Assembly: GCA_050031985.1 (NCBI GenBank)
Contig: JBNAIG010000042.1
Span: 1-64,000, forward strand
Reading direction: 5' to 3'
Source of the DNA: SZUA-368 sp028533045
Lineage (GTDB): Bacteria > Spirochaetota > Spirochaetia > DSM-2461
DNA length: 64,000 nt
In this document: positions 1 through 7,938 of the stretch, piece after piece
Numbering within the stretch: the first letter of the stretch is position 1
How the letters are laid out: each line of letters starts with the position of its first letter
The notes under the pieces: model-generated
Seen by the model: only the letters and a program-made list of their open reading frames with translations
What the model was told of the DNA's origin: nothing
Databases searched by the model: none
Position numbers and translations under genes: made by a program

Positions 1-20
1 ACGGCAGCTACTTCTATTCC

Positions 21-53
21 GGCTCCCTGCCTTTAGGCGGGGGGCCTTTTTTT
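21..53 (+). terminator. Intrinsic terminator of an upstream gene
   Basis: An 11-bp stem (21-31 with 36-46, two G-U pairs, TTTA loop) is followed by seven T. It would end a plus-strand transcript entering from before the window. No coding sequence or RNA gene is recognisable in bases 1-20. Confidence 0.85.
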
Positions 54-63
54 GTTGTAAGGT

Positions 64-270
64 TTTTATAGTAATAAAAAAAATCGGTTTTATTAGTATC
101 AAAAATTTGCTTTTAGTATAATAAAAACTTTCGTTTTATTACTATCAAACGAATCGTTTTATACTAATAGTTTGGATCGTTTTATTATACTAAAACCTTT
201 GGTTTAATAGTAATAGTTCCGTTTGTTTGATTAGCTATAAACGGTTGGTTTGATAGTAATGGTTTGGGAA
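64..270. repeat. Nine-unit AT-rich 23-bp repeat array of imperfect palindromes
   Basis: Units start at 64, 87, 110, 133, 156, 179, 202, 225 and 248, exactly 23 bp apart. Each has an 18-bp body and a 5-bp linker. Bodies follow the pattern GTTTNAT-TAGTA/TACTA-ATNAAAC. Units at 133, 179 and 225 are close to symmetric; those at 156, 202 and 248 keep the left arm but end in GTTT or GTTC. The body varies while the period does not, which fits a protein-bound iteron, operator or centromere-like array better than a minisatellite. A weak tenth unit may start at 271. The array lies just upstream of the restriction-modification genes. Confidence 0.85.
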
Positions 271-408
271 GGTTTTTGAACGCTGACTCACCTACTGTCA
301 TGCCATGCCGCAGATTTTGCGTTATGTACACCGTTTATTTAAATTAAACCATTGCATCCATATAGATGGAAGAAAGCTGCATAGCTATATGAATAGAAAA
401 AAGTATGA

Positions 409-414
409 TATAAT
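409..414 (+). promoter_or_regulatory. -10 box (TATAAT) of the methyltransferase gene
   Basis: A perfect TATAAT ends nine bases before the ATG at 424. No good -35 hexamer lies at the right distance and there is no Shine-Dalgarno sequence, so the message is probably nearly leaderless. Bases 271-408 hold no gene. Confidence 0.55.
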
Positions 415-423
415 TGAATCGAA

Positions 424-1503
424 ATGAGTAGTTTAGAAACGATAAGCCCATTACAAAAAAATCCATCCAATAATTCTGATCATTATAAGGATTATCCCTT
501 ATTGCGCTACATGGGAAGCAAATATAAACTTCTGGATTGGATTAAGGACGAACTAAGCGCATATGAATTCGATTCTGTTTTAGATGGATTCTCCGGTTCA
601 GGAGCAGTTTCTTATCTTTTTAAGTCCATGGGAAAAACCGTTTTCTCCAATGATTTTCTTCATATGTCTTATACTTTTGCGAAAGCGACATGTGAGAATA
701 ACGATCAAATCCTTGATAATGAAGACTTAGAAATCCTTTTAGATATGGAGTTAGAAGCTCCGGACTTCATTCAAAAGACATTCAAAGATATTTTTTATAC
801 TGAAGATGAGCTCCTATTTCTCGATAAGGTTTCAAATAATATAAAAAGATTAGATAATCCCTACAAAGAATCACTGGCTAAAGCCGCGATTATTAGATCT
901 TGTCTGAAGAAGCAACCCAGAGGTGTTTTTACTATTTCTGGCAATATGGATAAGTACAACGATGGCCGAAGAGATCTGAGGCTCTCTTTGCAGGAGCATT
1001 TCAGAGAGCAAATCGAGATATATAATTCGATTATTTTTTCTAATAATAAAAATAATATAGCTTTCAATGGCGACATCTATCAATTTAATGAAGAGTTCTA
1101 TTCTCCTGATCTTGTATATCTGGATCCTCCCTATGTCCCGAGGTCCGATGATAATTGCTATGTGAAGAGATATCATTTCATTGAAGGATTATCGAAGTAT
1201 TGGGAAAATGAAGAGATTGATTATAGTACTAAAGTCCATAAGATAAAGAAGAAGTATACTCCCTTTTCCTATAGAAGAACTGCCATTGAAGCCTTTGATA
1301 CAATGTTTGAGAAATTCAGAAAAAGCATAATCGTTCTTTCCTATTCATCCAATGGATATCCAGATCTTGAAACGCTAGTTGATATACTTGGCAAGTATAA
1401 AACGAATATAGAGATTAAAAGGAAAGATCATAAATATCACTTTGGAAACCATAAAAAAGTCTCAAGATCAAAAGTAGAAGAATATCTGATAATTGGTAGT
1501 TAA
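424..1503 (+). CDS. Type II DNA N6-adenine methyltransferase (D12 class)
   Basis: This is the modification half of a restriction-modification pair, predicted to move a methyl group from S-adenosylmethionine to adenine N6 at the recognition site. The 359-residue protein has the D12-class order: an N-terminal RYMGSK segment (about 28-33), the SAM-binding loop DGFSGSG (54-60), and the catalytic DPPY motif (about 234-237) followed by a YHFIEGL stretch seen in related enzymes. The gene is visibly more AT-rich than its neighbours, which suggests horizontal transfer. Its stop codon directly abuts the ATG of the nuclease gene. The recognition sequence cannot be read from the protein; a Dam/DpnM-like GATC specificity is possible but unproven. 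Confidence 0.9.
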   Translation: MSSLETISPLQKNPSNNSDHYKDYPLLRYMGSKYKLLDWIKDELSAYEFDSVLDGFSGSGAVSYLFKSMGKTVFSNDFLHMSYTFAKATCENNDQILDNEDLEILLDMELEAPDFIQKTFKDIFYTEDELLFLDKVSNNIKRLDNPYKESLAKAAIIRSCLKKQPRGVFTISGNMDKYNDGRRDLRLSLQEHFREQIEIYNSIIFSNNKNNIAFNGDIYQFNEEFYSPDLVYLDPPYVPRSDDNCYVKRYHFIEGLSKYWENEEIDYSTKVHKIKKKYTPFSYRRTAIEAFDTMFEKFRKSIIVLSYSSNGYPDLETLVDILGKYKTNIEIKRKDHKYHFGNHKKVSRSKVEEYLIIGS

Positions 1504-2346
1504 ATGGAAAAGATAAAACAGGATAAGGACGCTTTATTAGCAAATTTAAGCGTATTGGAAACAGATTGGAGGGATGAATTCTCGACGGACGTGATTTCCT
1601 TTCTTGATAATATCGATGTTGATTCTATCGCTGATAATGAAAATAGGATACAAGAACTCCTGGAGGATGATTTTAACGTCGCTTCGACTGTTTTTCGCTT
1701 ATTTCTTGAAAAGTCGAAGGATGAATATACTTCCACTTTGAAAGAGTTGTTCCCTGAAAAAGGAAAATCCGGCTCAAGTGGCTTTCGTAAAGATCCGGAA
1801 AAGTACACCAAAACCTTGAACCATCTTTTTCTTAGAGAGAAAATGATTGAAACAATTGATCGGGAATATACCTGGAAAGATATTATTACAGAACGATTAA
1901 AAGCTGGTAGAGGTAGTGCAATAAAGGGGCAAAAAAGAGGAAGGCAATTAGAGGATTTTGTAGAAAACATAGTAAAGCAAGTTTTCGATAAATATGAACC
2001 TCGCTGTAGCTTCATTGGCATGAAGGGGAATTCGACAGAAAAAGCAGATTTCGCCATCCCTTCAAAAGAAAATCCTGAAATTATTATTGAAGTCAAAGGA
2101 TATGGCGCAACCGGAAGCAAGCAAACCGATGTAATTGGTGATGTTAATCGCATTATCCAGGAAAAAAGGCATGATTCAACTTTTTTATTATTCACAGATG
2201 GAATAACTTGGAAAGAAAGAGAAAGTGATTTTAGAAAGCTGATAGAGTTTCAAAATCAAGGATACATCTATAAGCTTTATACGAAATCAATGGAAGAAGA
2301 ATTCCTAAACGATTTAAAACTCCTCAAAGCCGAAAAAAATATATAA
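1504..2346 (+). CDS. Type II restriction endonuclease, PD-(D/E)XK fold, DpnII/MboI-like
   Basis: The partner nuclease of the methyltransferase, starting on the base after its stop codon, so translation is likely coupled. The 280-residue protein carries a probable PD-(D/E)XK active site in its C-terminal half: a Glu-containing helix (LEDFVENI, about 150-157), Asp in KADFAIP (about 181-187), and Glu-X-Lys in IIEVKGYG (about 197-204). A FLLFTDGITW stretch near 227-236 resembles DpnII/MboI-type enzymes. The N-terminal half is unfamiliar. The gene shares the AT-rich composition of its partner. Family placement is from motif reading; cleavage specificity is unknown. Confidence 0.75.
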   Translation: MEKIKQDKDALLANLSVLETDWRDEFSTDVISFLDNIDVDSIADNENRIQELLEDDFNVASTVFRLFLEKSKDEYTSTLKELFPEKGKSGSSGFRKDPEKYTKTLNHLFLREKMIETIDREYTWKDIITERLKAGRGSAIKGQKRGRQLEDFVENIVKQVFDKYEPRCSFIGMKGNSTEKADFAIPSKENPEIIIEVKGYGATGSKQTDVIGDVNRIIQEKRHDSTFLLFTDGITWKERESDFRKLIEFQNQGYIYKLYTKSMEEEFLNDLKLLKAEKNI

Positions 2347-2387
2347 CAAAATATGCGATAAACGCCACAGACATCACAGAGGTTAAA

Positions 2388-3212
2388 ATGGAAATAAAAA
2401 TACTGGTCGATAACAACACGATCATAGATGAATACTACCTGGGAGAACCGGCTGTTTCCTACCTCATTATAGAGAAGGGGACAAAAATCCTTTTTGATGT
2501 GGGATATTCGGACATTTTCATAAGCAATGCCGGGAAAATGAAGGAAAGCTTGAAGGATTTGGATTATGTTGTGTTGTCCCATGGACATAATGACCATACG
2601 GGAGGCCTGGAGCCCCTGGTTAACCATCTCAAGGGATCAGAGGAGGGAGCGAAGACCAAGCTTGTCGCCCATGAAGATACCTTCCTCTACAAAGAAGAAA
2701 TGGGGGAAAGTATCGGCTCCTTTGTGAAGGAAGAATTTGTTAAGAACCATTTCGATACGGTTTTTACTACAAAGCCCCTATGGTTAACGGAAAATCTCGT
2801 TTTTTTAGGGGAAATTGAAAGATCCCATACTTTTGAAAATAAGAATCCCATAGGGAAATATAAGCTGAATGATGACCTTGTAGATGATTATCTCAAGGAC
2901 GATTCAGCCTTGGCCTATAAGTCTCCCGAAGGCCTCGTCATTATTACAGGATGTTCCCATGCAGGAATCTGCAACATCATCGATTATGCCAAAAAAGTCT
3001 GCCGGGAAGAGAGGATAGTCGATGTTTTGGGAGGTTTTCATATGCTTGAGCCGACGAGGGAAGAACTGGAGGGAACCATGCAATTCTTCAAAGAAGCCCA
3101 TATTAACAGGGCCCACCCCTGCCATTGTACTTCCCTGGATTCGAAAATACACCTTTCTCAAGTCACTTCTGTAGAGGAAGTAGGGGTGGGGCAGGTTTTG
3201 AAATACCTATAG
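2388..3212 (+). CDS. Metallo-beta-lactamase-fold hydrolase
   Basis: A 274-residue metallo-beta-lactamase-fold protein with the dinuclear metal motif SHGHNDHTGG at about 64-73 and a later GCSHAG motif near 188-193 that supplies another metal ligand. Length and spacing fit the branch often annotated as 7,8-dihydropterin-6-methyl-4-(beta-D-ribofuranosyl)-aminobenzene-5'-phosphate synthase-like, whose true substrates are mostly unknown. The ATG follows an AGAGG site by a few bases. It begins 41 bp after the restriction gene but has the ordinary composition of the chromosome, so it is probably not part of that island. Its end overlaps the convergent endonuclease IV gene by 6 bp. Confidence 0.8.
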   Translation: MEIKILVDNNTIIDEYYLGEPAVSYLIIEKGTKILFDVGYSDIFISNAGKMKESLKDLDYVVLSHGHNDHTGGLEPLVNHLKGSEEGAKTKLVAHEDTFLYKEEMGESIGSFVKEEFVKNHFDTVFTTKPLWLTENLVFLGEIERSHTFENKNPIGKYKLNDDLVDDYLKDDSALAYKSPEGLVIITGCSHAGICNIIDYAKKVCREERIVDVLGGFHMLEPTREELEGTMQFFKEAHINRAHPCHCTSLDSKIHLSQVTSVEEVGVGQVLKYL

Positions 3213-4058
3213 GCGGGAGTCACTCCACTCCTGTAATTGGGCAATCTCCGCCGGCCAGCGCTCCTCGTCAATTGTCTCCAAAACTAAAGGTATCCCTTCA
3301 AAGCGCTTATCTTTCATGATTCGTTCAAAGGGGTCCCAGCCCAGATTTCCCTTGCCCAGGCTGTGGTGACGGTCCACCCGGCTGGCGTATTCCGACTTGG
3401 CGTCATTCAGGTGCATTCCTTTAAGAAAGTCAAAGCCGACGAGACGGTCGAATTCAGCCCAAACCGCTTCCATCGACTCCTCCGTTCGCAGGTCGTATCC
3501 GGCGGCGAAGGTGTGGCAGGTGTCCAGGCAGACTCCCACCCGGGATTGGTCCTTTACTCCTGCGATTATTCGGGCTATCTCCTCAAAGCGGTTTCCCAGG
3601 TTAGTTCCCTGTCCGGCGGTATTTTCAATGACCAGCACCGCCGATTCGCTCTGGGCCAGGGTCAGGTTAATGCTTTCCGCAATCCGGTCCAGACAGGCAT
3701 CGGGATCAATCGATTTAAGATGACTGCCCGGATGAAAATTCAGGTACTTGAGCCCCAGCTGCTCTACCCTCAGGACTTCATCCAGAAAGGCGGCCCGGGA
3801 TTTTTCCAGTTTTTCCTCTTCCGGATGGCCCAGGTTTATCAAATACCCGTCGTGACACAGAACCTGATCCGCCTTATAACCGCAGGCCTCCATATTCTCT
3901 TTGAACCGGGAAATATTCTCTTCCGTGTAGGCCTTGGCCACCCACTGGCGCTGGTTCTTGGTAAACATGCCAAAGCCGGTGGCTCCCAGTTCTTTGGCCC
4001 GGGCCGGGGCATTTTCCACCCCGCCTGCTATGCTAATGTGCGGCCCTATATATTTCAT
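3207..4058 (-). CDS. nfo: Endonuclease IV (AP endonuclease)
   Basis: Predicted zinc-dependent endonuclease that cuts DNA 5' of abasic sites in base-excision repair. The 283-residue protein starts with the family signature MKYIGPHISIAGG and GMFTKNQRQW (about 30-39), and carries the conserved blocks NFHPGSH (106-112), ENTAGQG (145-151), CLDTCH (177-182) and HLNDAK (215-220), which hold the metal ligands. Length matches the E. coli enzyme. It overlaps the upstream Ada-like gene by 4 bp (ATGA), so both sit in one minus-strand DNA-repair operon with the EamA gene. Confidence 0.96.
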   Translation of the reverse strand: MKYIGPHISIAGGVENAPARAKELGATGFGMFTKNQRQWVAKAYTEENISRFKENMEACGYKADQVLCHDGYLINLGHPEEEKLEKSRAAFLDEVLRVEQLGLKYLNFHPGSHLKSIDPDACLDRIAESINLTLAQSESAVLVIENTAGQGTNLGNRFEEIARIIAGVKDQSRVGVCLDTCHTFAAGYDLRTEESMEAVWAEFDRLVGFDFLKGMHLNDAKSEYASRVDRHHSLGKGNLGWDPFERIMKDKRFEGIPLVLETIDEERWPAEIAQLQEWSDSRL

Positions 4059-5113
4059 GGTTTAATTTTCTCCTCTTTTTCCAACAGGCTGATTTTTCTC
4101 TCCACGCCCCATCTGTATCCGCCAAGCTTACCATTCTTTCCTACTACCCTGTGGCAGGGGACCAGCAGGGCCAGTCTGTTCTGCCCGCAGGCGTTGGCCA
4201 CGGCCCGTACCGATTGGGGGCTTCCTATCTCCTGGGCTATGTCCGAGTAGCTTCGGGTTTCCCCGGCGGGGATGGCCTGGAGAGCCTTCCACACTTTACA
4301 CTGGAAAATCGTTCCCTGTATATCCAGGGGAATTGAGACGGGGAGGGCGGAGTCTTCTACTTTATTTAAGATGAGGGAAACCTCTTCCCGGTCCTCCTCT
4401 TTTAACTCCTCCAGAAGGGCGTTTTTATACCGTTCGGAGAAGTGGGAGAGCAAGGCTGATTTTTCATCGCCCATCTCTACGGCTGCCACTCCTTTGGGGG
4501 AGAGGGCTATGAGCACAAAGCCCAGGGAGCAGGGGAAGACGCCCCGCCGTAGGGTAAGGCCTTTTCCTTTTTTAAGTGATTGGCCCGGCGTCATGGCCAG
4601 TCGGGTGTCGGCCTTTTCGTAGAGGCGGCTGGACGATCCGTAACCGGCGGCGTAAAGGGCGGTGCTTACCGACTCCGCTTCCCCGGCGGCCTTTTTGAAA
4701 CGGGCCGATTTTACGGCTTGGGAGTACTCCTTGGGGCTGACTCCGGTCATTTTCTTAAAGAGCCTTTGGATGTAGCCTTCGCTGTAACCGCTTCTCTTCG
4801 CCAGATCCCTTAGGGTGGGAGCTTCCTCCGCCTCTTCCATATAGCGGCAAAGACGGGAGATGAGAGGGGCCTGCCCCTGGCTTTCTTCCAAAGGACGGCA
4901 CCGTTTGCAGGGGCGGAATCCCCGGGCCAGGGCTTCCCCGGGGGTCTCGAAGAAGAGGGTGTTCTCCCGCTTGGGAAGCCGGGACGAGCAGCCGGGGAGG
5001 CAAAAGATGCCGGTGCTTTTTACCCCGTAATAAAAGGGTGTTTTGGGGGATTTCTCTCTGGCTGCCACCAGTTGGTAGCGCTCTTCAAAGAGGTCCCTTT
5101 CCTCCTTATCCAC
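4055..5113 (-). CDS. ada: Ada-type DNA alkylation repair protein and regulator
   Basis: A three-part Ada protein of 352 residues. The N-terminal zinc domain keeps Cys38, Cys42, Cys69 and Cys72, the same positions as in E. coli Ada, where Cys38 takes methyl groups from phosphotriesters. An AraC-type helix-turn-helix domain follows (about 85-180). The C-terminal O6-alkylguanine transferase domain has the PCHRVVG active site with Cys near 320. It probably both repairs alkylated DNA and activates its own operon. It overlaps nfo by 4 bp and the upstream EamA gene by 8 bp. A second, single-domain transferase lies at 23571-24068. Confidence 0.94.
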   Translation of the reverse strand: MDKEERDLFEERYQLVAAREKSPKTPFYYGVKSTGIFCLPGCSSRLPKRENTLFFETPGEALARGFRPCKRCRPLEESQGQAPLISRLCRYMEEAEEAPTLRDLAKRSGYSEGYIQRLFKKMTGVSPKEYSQAVKSARFKKAAGEAESVSTALYAAGYGSSSRLYEKADTRLAMTPGQSLKKGKGLTLRRGVFPCSLGFVLIALSPKGVAAVEMGDEKSALLSHFSERYKNALLEELKEEDREEVSLILNKVEDSALPVSIPLDIQGTIFQCKVWKALQAIPAGETRSYSDIAQEIGSPQSVRAVANACGQNRLALLVPCHRVVGKNGKLGGYRWGVERKISLLEKEEKIKP

Positions 5114-6011
5114 GGAACTTCTTCCTTATCTTCGCCGGGATTCTCCCGTCAATAAAGACCAGTCCCATTCCTATGGCCAGCATACCGTAGAGGTATTGGA
5201 GTTTGAACTCTTCCGAAAGAAAGAGTACTCCCAGGAGGACGGCGCTTACGGGCACGAGAAAGGTCACCAGGAGCACATTGGTAGCCCCCGAGGAGGAGAG
5301 GATTTTAAAGTAAATGATGTAGGCCAGGGCGGTGGAGAAAAGGGCGATTCCCAGAAGGGCCGCCCACACATCCAGGCCGGGGAGGTTCAGTTGCCACGGC
5401 TTGTCCACCAGGAGCATGACCGGGAAGAGGAGCAGGGAGGAGCAAAGGAGCTGTCCCGTTGCGGTCAAGGCCGGGTCAAGGCCCAGCTTTTTGAATCCCT
5501 TACCCCAAACGCCCGCCAGGGAGTAGGATAGGGCAGCGCCCACCACGGCCAGGGCGCCCCATAGCTTGTGGGAGCCCTTTTGGAGCGATTCAAAACCAAT
5601 CAGCACAACGACTCCCGTAATCCCCAGAATGACACCGGCGATTTTACGGGTATTTATCTTCTCGTCTCTGGTAAAAAAGTGGGCCGCCAGAACCGTAAAG
5701 AAGGGGGTCGTCCCGTTTATTATGGAGGCGAAACCGCCGTTTATGAACTGCTGTCCCGTCACGATAAGGCAAAAGGGGACGGCGTTGTTCAAGAGGCCCA
5801 TAATGAAAAGACGCCGCCAAATCACTCTGTCCCGGGGAAGCTTTTTACCGCTAATGAGGAGGAACCCCCTAAGAATCAGGGCCCCCAGGAATACCCGTAA
5901 AAAAACAATCGTAAAGACGGGCAGTCCCGTAAGGGCTACTTCTACAAAGAAAAAGGACCCGCCCCAGAGGAGGGACAGAATAAGCAATAGTATCCAGTCG
6001 GTAATAGTCAT
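5106..6011 (-). CDS. EamA-family (DMT superfamily) membrane transporter
   Basis: A 301-residue inner-membrane protein with about ten hydrophobic helices in two repeated five-helix halves, typical of EamA-type drug/metabolite transporters. The first half contains LSLLWGGSFFFVEVAL (about 13-28), a usual start of the fold, and the tail is short and basic (RIPAKIRKKFRG). The substrate cannot be predicted. It is first in a minus-strand operon with ada and nfo and overlaps ada by 8 bp. A TATAGT box (6018-6023) ends six bases before the ATG and no Shine-Dalgarno sequence is seen, so the transcript is probably leaderless. Confidence 0.85.
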   Translation of the reverse strand: MTITDWILLLILSLLWGGSFFFVEVALTGLPVFTIVFLRVFLGALILRGFLLISGKKLPRDRVIWRRLFIMGLLNNAVPFCLIVTGQQFINGGFASIINGTTPFFTVLAAHFFTRDEKINTRKIAGVILGITGVVVLIGFESLQKGSHKLWGALAVVGAALSYSLAGVWGKGFKKLGLDPALTATGQLLCSSLLLFPVMLLVDKPWQLNLPGLDVWAALLGIALFSTALAYIIYFKILSSSGATNVLLVTFLVPVSAVLLGVLFLSEEFKLQYLYGMLAIGMGLVFIDGRIPAKIRKKFRG

Positions 6012-6017
6012 GGGAGA

Positions 6018-6023
6018 ACTATA
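6018..6023 (-). promoter_or_regulatory. -10 box of the EamA-ada-nfo operon
   Basis: TATAGT on the minus strand ends six bases before the ATG at 6011. The -35 region is weak. Spacing is the same as at other leaderless starts in the window. Confidence 0.4.
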
Positions 6024-6067
6024 AAACAGGAGAAAAGGAAATAATATCCGATTCTTGTCCTGTAATT

Positions 6068-6415
6068 CTACTTATCCCCTTCTTCGGGAACTATGCAGAT
6101 AAAGGAGAAGTCCTCATCTCCGGCATTCTGGAACTGGTGCAGTTCTCCTCCTTTCACATAGGCCGTATCTCCCGGCTGGACGGTCTGCTCTTTCCCGTCT
6201 ATGAAGAGTGTTCCCTTGCCGCTGATGATGTAGTTGATATGGGGCCAGTCGTGGGTATGACGGGGGGTAAATCCCTCTTTTTCCAGGGTGAATATTCGCA
6301 TGGACCAGCCCTCCCAACCTTCCTTTGAGGTAATGGCAGTCGTTTTGGTTACATTTTTGACGCCTTCCATGGCAACGGCGATTTTGGCTTGATCTTCTTT
6401 TCGTAATAAGGGCAT
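6068..6415 (-). CDS. Small cupin-domain protein
   Basis: A single-domain cupin of 115 residues. The metal-binding motif is visible: RHTHDWPHINYIISGKG (about 55-71) supplies His ligands and Glu is replaced within this version, while the second cupin motif is PGDTAYVKGGELHQF (about 82-96). The protein is a cytoplasmic beta-barrel that could bind a metal and a small ligand or act as a small isomerase or sensor; substrate unknown. The ATG has a good GAAGGAG ribosome site seven bases upstream. It is transcribed alone, in the same direction as the EamA-ada-nfo operon and 57 bp upstream of it. Confidence 0.85.
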   Translation of the reverse strand: MPLLRKEDQAKIAVAMEGVKNVTKTTAITSKEGWEGWSMRIFTLEKEGFTPRHTHDWPHINYIISGKGTLFIDGKEQTVQPGDTAYVKGGELHQFQNAGDEDFSFICIVPEEGDK

Positions 6416-6523
6416 ATTACTCTCCTTCTATATAGGGAATATAGGGGAAAAAAGGGCTAAGGTCAAATAGTTAGGGGAAGGGGCTTAAAAGGGTCACTTT
6501 TTTTTTCGGAGGGAAAAAAGTTC

Positions 6524-6552
6524 TTTCAAAAATATGCGCTTCATTTTATCAT
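6524..6552 (+). promoter_or_regulatory. Promoter of the mcsA-mcsB-clpC operon
   Basis: TTTCAA (6524-6529), 17-bp spacer, TATCAT (6547-6552), then ten bases to the ATG at 6563. No Shine-Dalgarno sequence lies between. Confidence 0.5.
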
Positions 6553-6562
6553 TAGGGCGAAA

Positions 6563-6847
6563 ATGATGGACGGAATAGACGTGGACAAATTGATAAAAAG
6601 ATGCCTTCAGTGCGGCACCAGTCTTAGTCAGCTTAGGGCGACGAAAAAGGCGGGCTGTTACTTCTGCTATAACACCTTTGACGAGGAGATAAACCGGATG
6701 ACCGGGGATATTTTACATCAAGGGGATGAGGGGTTTGAGCTAAAAGATCGACTTAAAGAGGCCCTGTTCACGGAGAACTACGAACTGGCTGCCCGGATTC
6801 GGGACAAATTGGCAGGTATTAGCGGTGATGAATTACCCAGAGAATAA
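6563..6847 (+). CDS. mcsA: McsA-like zinc-finger / UVR-motif protein
   Basis: A 94-residue protein with one four-cysteine zinc finger (Cys14, Cys17, Cys32, Cys35) and a C-terminal UVR helix pair (about 62-90, LKDRLKEAL...YELAARIRDKL). It is shorter than the usual McsA of about 170-180 residues, which has two zinc fingers. McsA activates the McsB arginine kinase and helps deliver substrates to ClpC. The gene overlaps mcsB by 23 bp and clpC follows, the same order as in Firmicutes but with no ctsR repressor gene. The -10 box ends only ten bases before the ATG. Confidence 0.82.
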   Translation: MMDGIDVDKLIKRCLQCGTSLSQLRATKKAGCYFCYNTFDEEINRMTGDILHQGDEGFELKDRLKEALFTENYELAARIRDKLAGISGDELPRE

Positions 6848-7925
6848 CAGCGGACCTACCCTGGAAAACCGGAGCGGATGGTTTACCCGGAGGGGAGAAC
6901 TTTTTGATACGGTTATCTCCACCCGGCTGCGCCTTTCCCGTAACGGGGAGCTCTCCCGTTTTCCCGCTACCATGGAAAAGAAGGAGAAGGAGGAGCTTAT
7001 TGGCCGACTTTCCACTTTCTTTAGAAGTCAGGCGCCCTTTAACGGGAAAAGCCGCTCCTTTGCCATGGACGAAATCAGCGCAGAGGAAAGAAAAATTCTG
7101 GTGGAAAGGAAGATTCTCTCTCCCCGTCACGAGGGTGAGACAAACGGCCGGATTATCCAGGGTGGGGACGAGTCGATTAATGTACTTCTCTGTATGGACG
7201 ATCACATTCAGTTTGTGGGCCTTCGAACGGGATTTGCCCTGCCCGAACTGCATGGGGAACTCAGCCTCCTGGCGGGGGAAACGGAGAAGGTTTTTCCCTT
7301 CGCCCGTGACGAAGCGCGGGGTTATCTGACCAGCCGGATTAGCGAAGCGGGAGCGGGATTGCGCGCTTCTGTTATTATGCAGCTTCCCGCCCTTTCTCTT
7401 ATGGAAGATATGGAACCTCTTTTTCTGGCCCTTATGGACCGGGGCCTCTCTATCCGGGGCTTTATGGATGACGAAGATCGTTCCCGGGGCGGTCTCTACC
7501 AGATCTACAACGGGGGCAGCGCCGGTTACCGGAGCGAAGAAGAGATATTGAATAGTTTTTCCGAGGCTGTTAAGATTCTTTCCAAGAAGGAAGAGGCCTG
7601 CCGGAGTGAAATTAACCGGGGTCACTACCCTCAGCTTGAGGACCGAATTTATCGCTCTTTGGGGCTGTTACGATATTGTCGTCTGCTAAGCGCGGGCGAG
7701 GCGTTTAAACATTTGATGCTTGTGCGGCAAGGGGTTGCCCTGGGGTGGATTAACGAAATCTCTCTGGAGACCCTTTCGGCGTTGAGTCTTTTTACGGGAA
7801 ATGCCCATATAGAAGGGATTCTGGTGGAAGAAGGCCGTGAATCAAATGGCGAAGAAGCCGATGAAAGGCGGGCCCGGCTGGTCAGGGAAACTCTGGCTGG
7901 GGGCCTAACCTATTTCAGTGTATAA
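6825..7925 (+). CDS. mcsB: McsB-family protein arginine kinase homologue with altered active site
   Basis: A 366-residue ATP:guanido phosphotransferase-fold protein. It keeps the N-terminal STRLRLSRN (32-40), GYLTS...GAGLRASV (167-183) and the C-terminal LEDRIYRS segment of McsB. The catalytic positions differ: NEEDH is CMDDH (123-127), the CPTN segment with its essential Cys is RISE (171-174), and the acidic GTEALG loop reads EDRSRG (217-222). It may be a pseudokinase adaptor or a divergent kinase. The start is GTG at 6825 or ATG at 6828, both inside the end of mcsA. clpC follows after 13 bp. Confidence 0.85.
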   Translation: MMNYPENNSGPTLENRSGWFTRRGELFDTVISTRLRLSRNGELSRFPATMEKKEKEELIGRLSTFFRSQAPFNGKSRSFAMDEISAEERKILVERKILSPRHEGETNGRIIQGGDESINVLLCMDDHIQFVGLRTGFALPELHGELSLLAGETEKVFPFARDEARGYLTSRISEAGAGLRASVIMQLPALSLMEDMEPLFLALMDRGLSIRGFMDDEDRSRGGLYQIYNGGSAGYRSEEEILNSFSEAVKILSKKEEACRSEINRGHYPQLEDRIYRSLGLLRYCRLLSAGEAFKHLMLVRQGVALGWINEISLETLSALSLFTGNAHIEGILVEEGRESNGEEADERRARLVRETLAGGLTYFSV

Positions 7926-7938
7926 ATAGGGAGATGTT

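Noticed and set aside
1..60. tRNA end or other RNA gene
   Set aside because: Only a terminator hairpin is visible; no T-loop or CCA end.
64..270. CRISPR array
   Set aside because: Units vary in sequence while linkers are only 5 bp, so there are no identical repeats with unique spacers, and no cas gene is present.
3363..4250. 295-residue plus-strand ORF
   Set aside because: It is antisense to nfo and has no coherent domain; nfo is certain.
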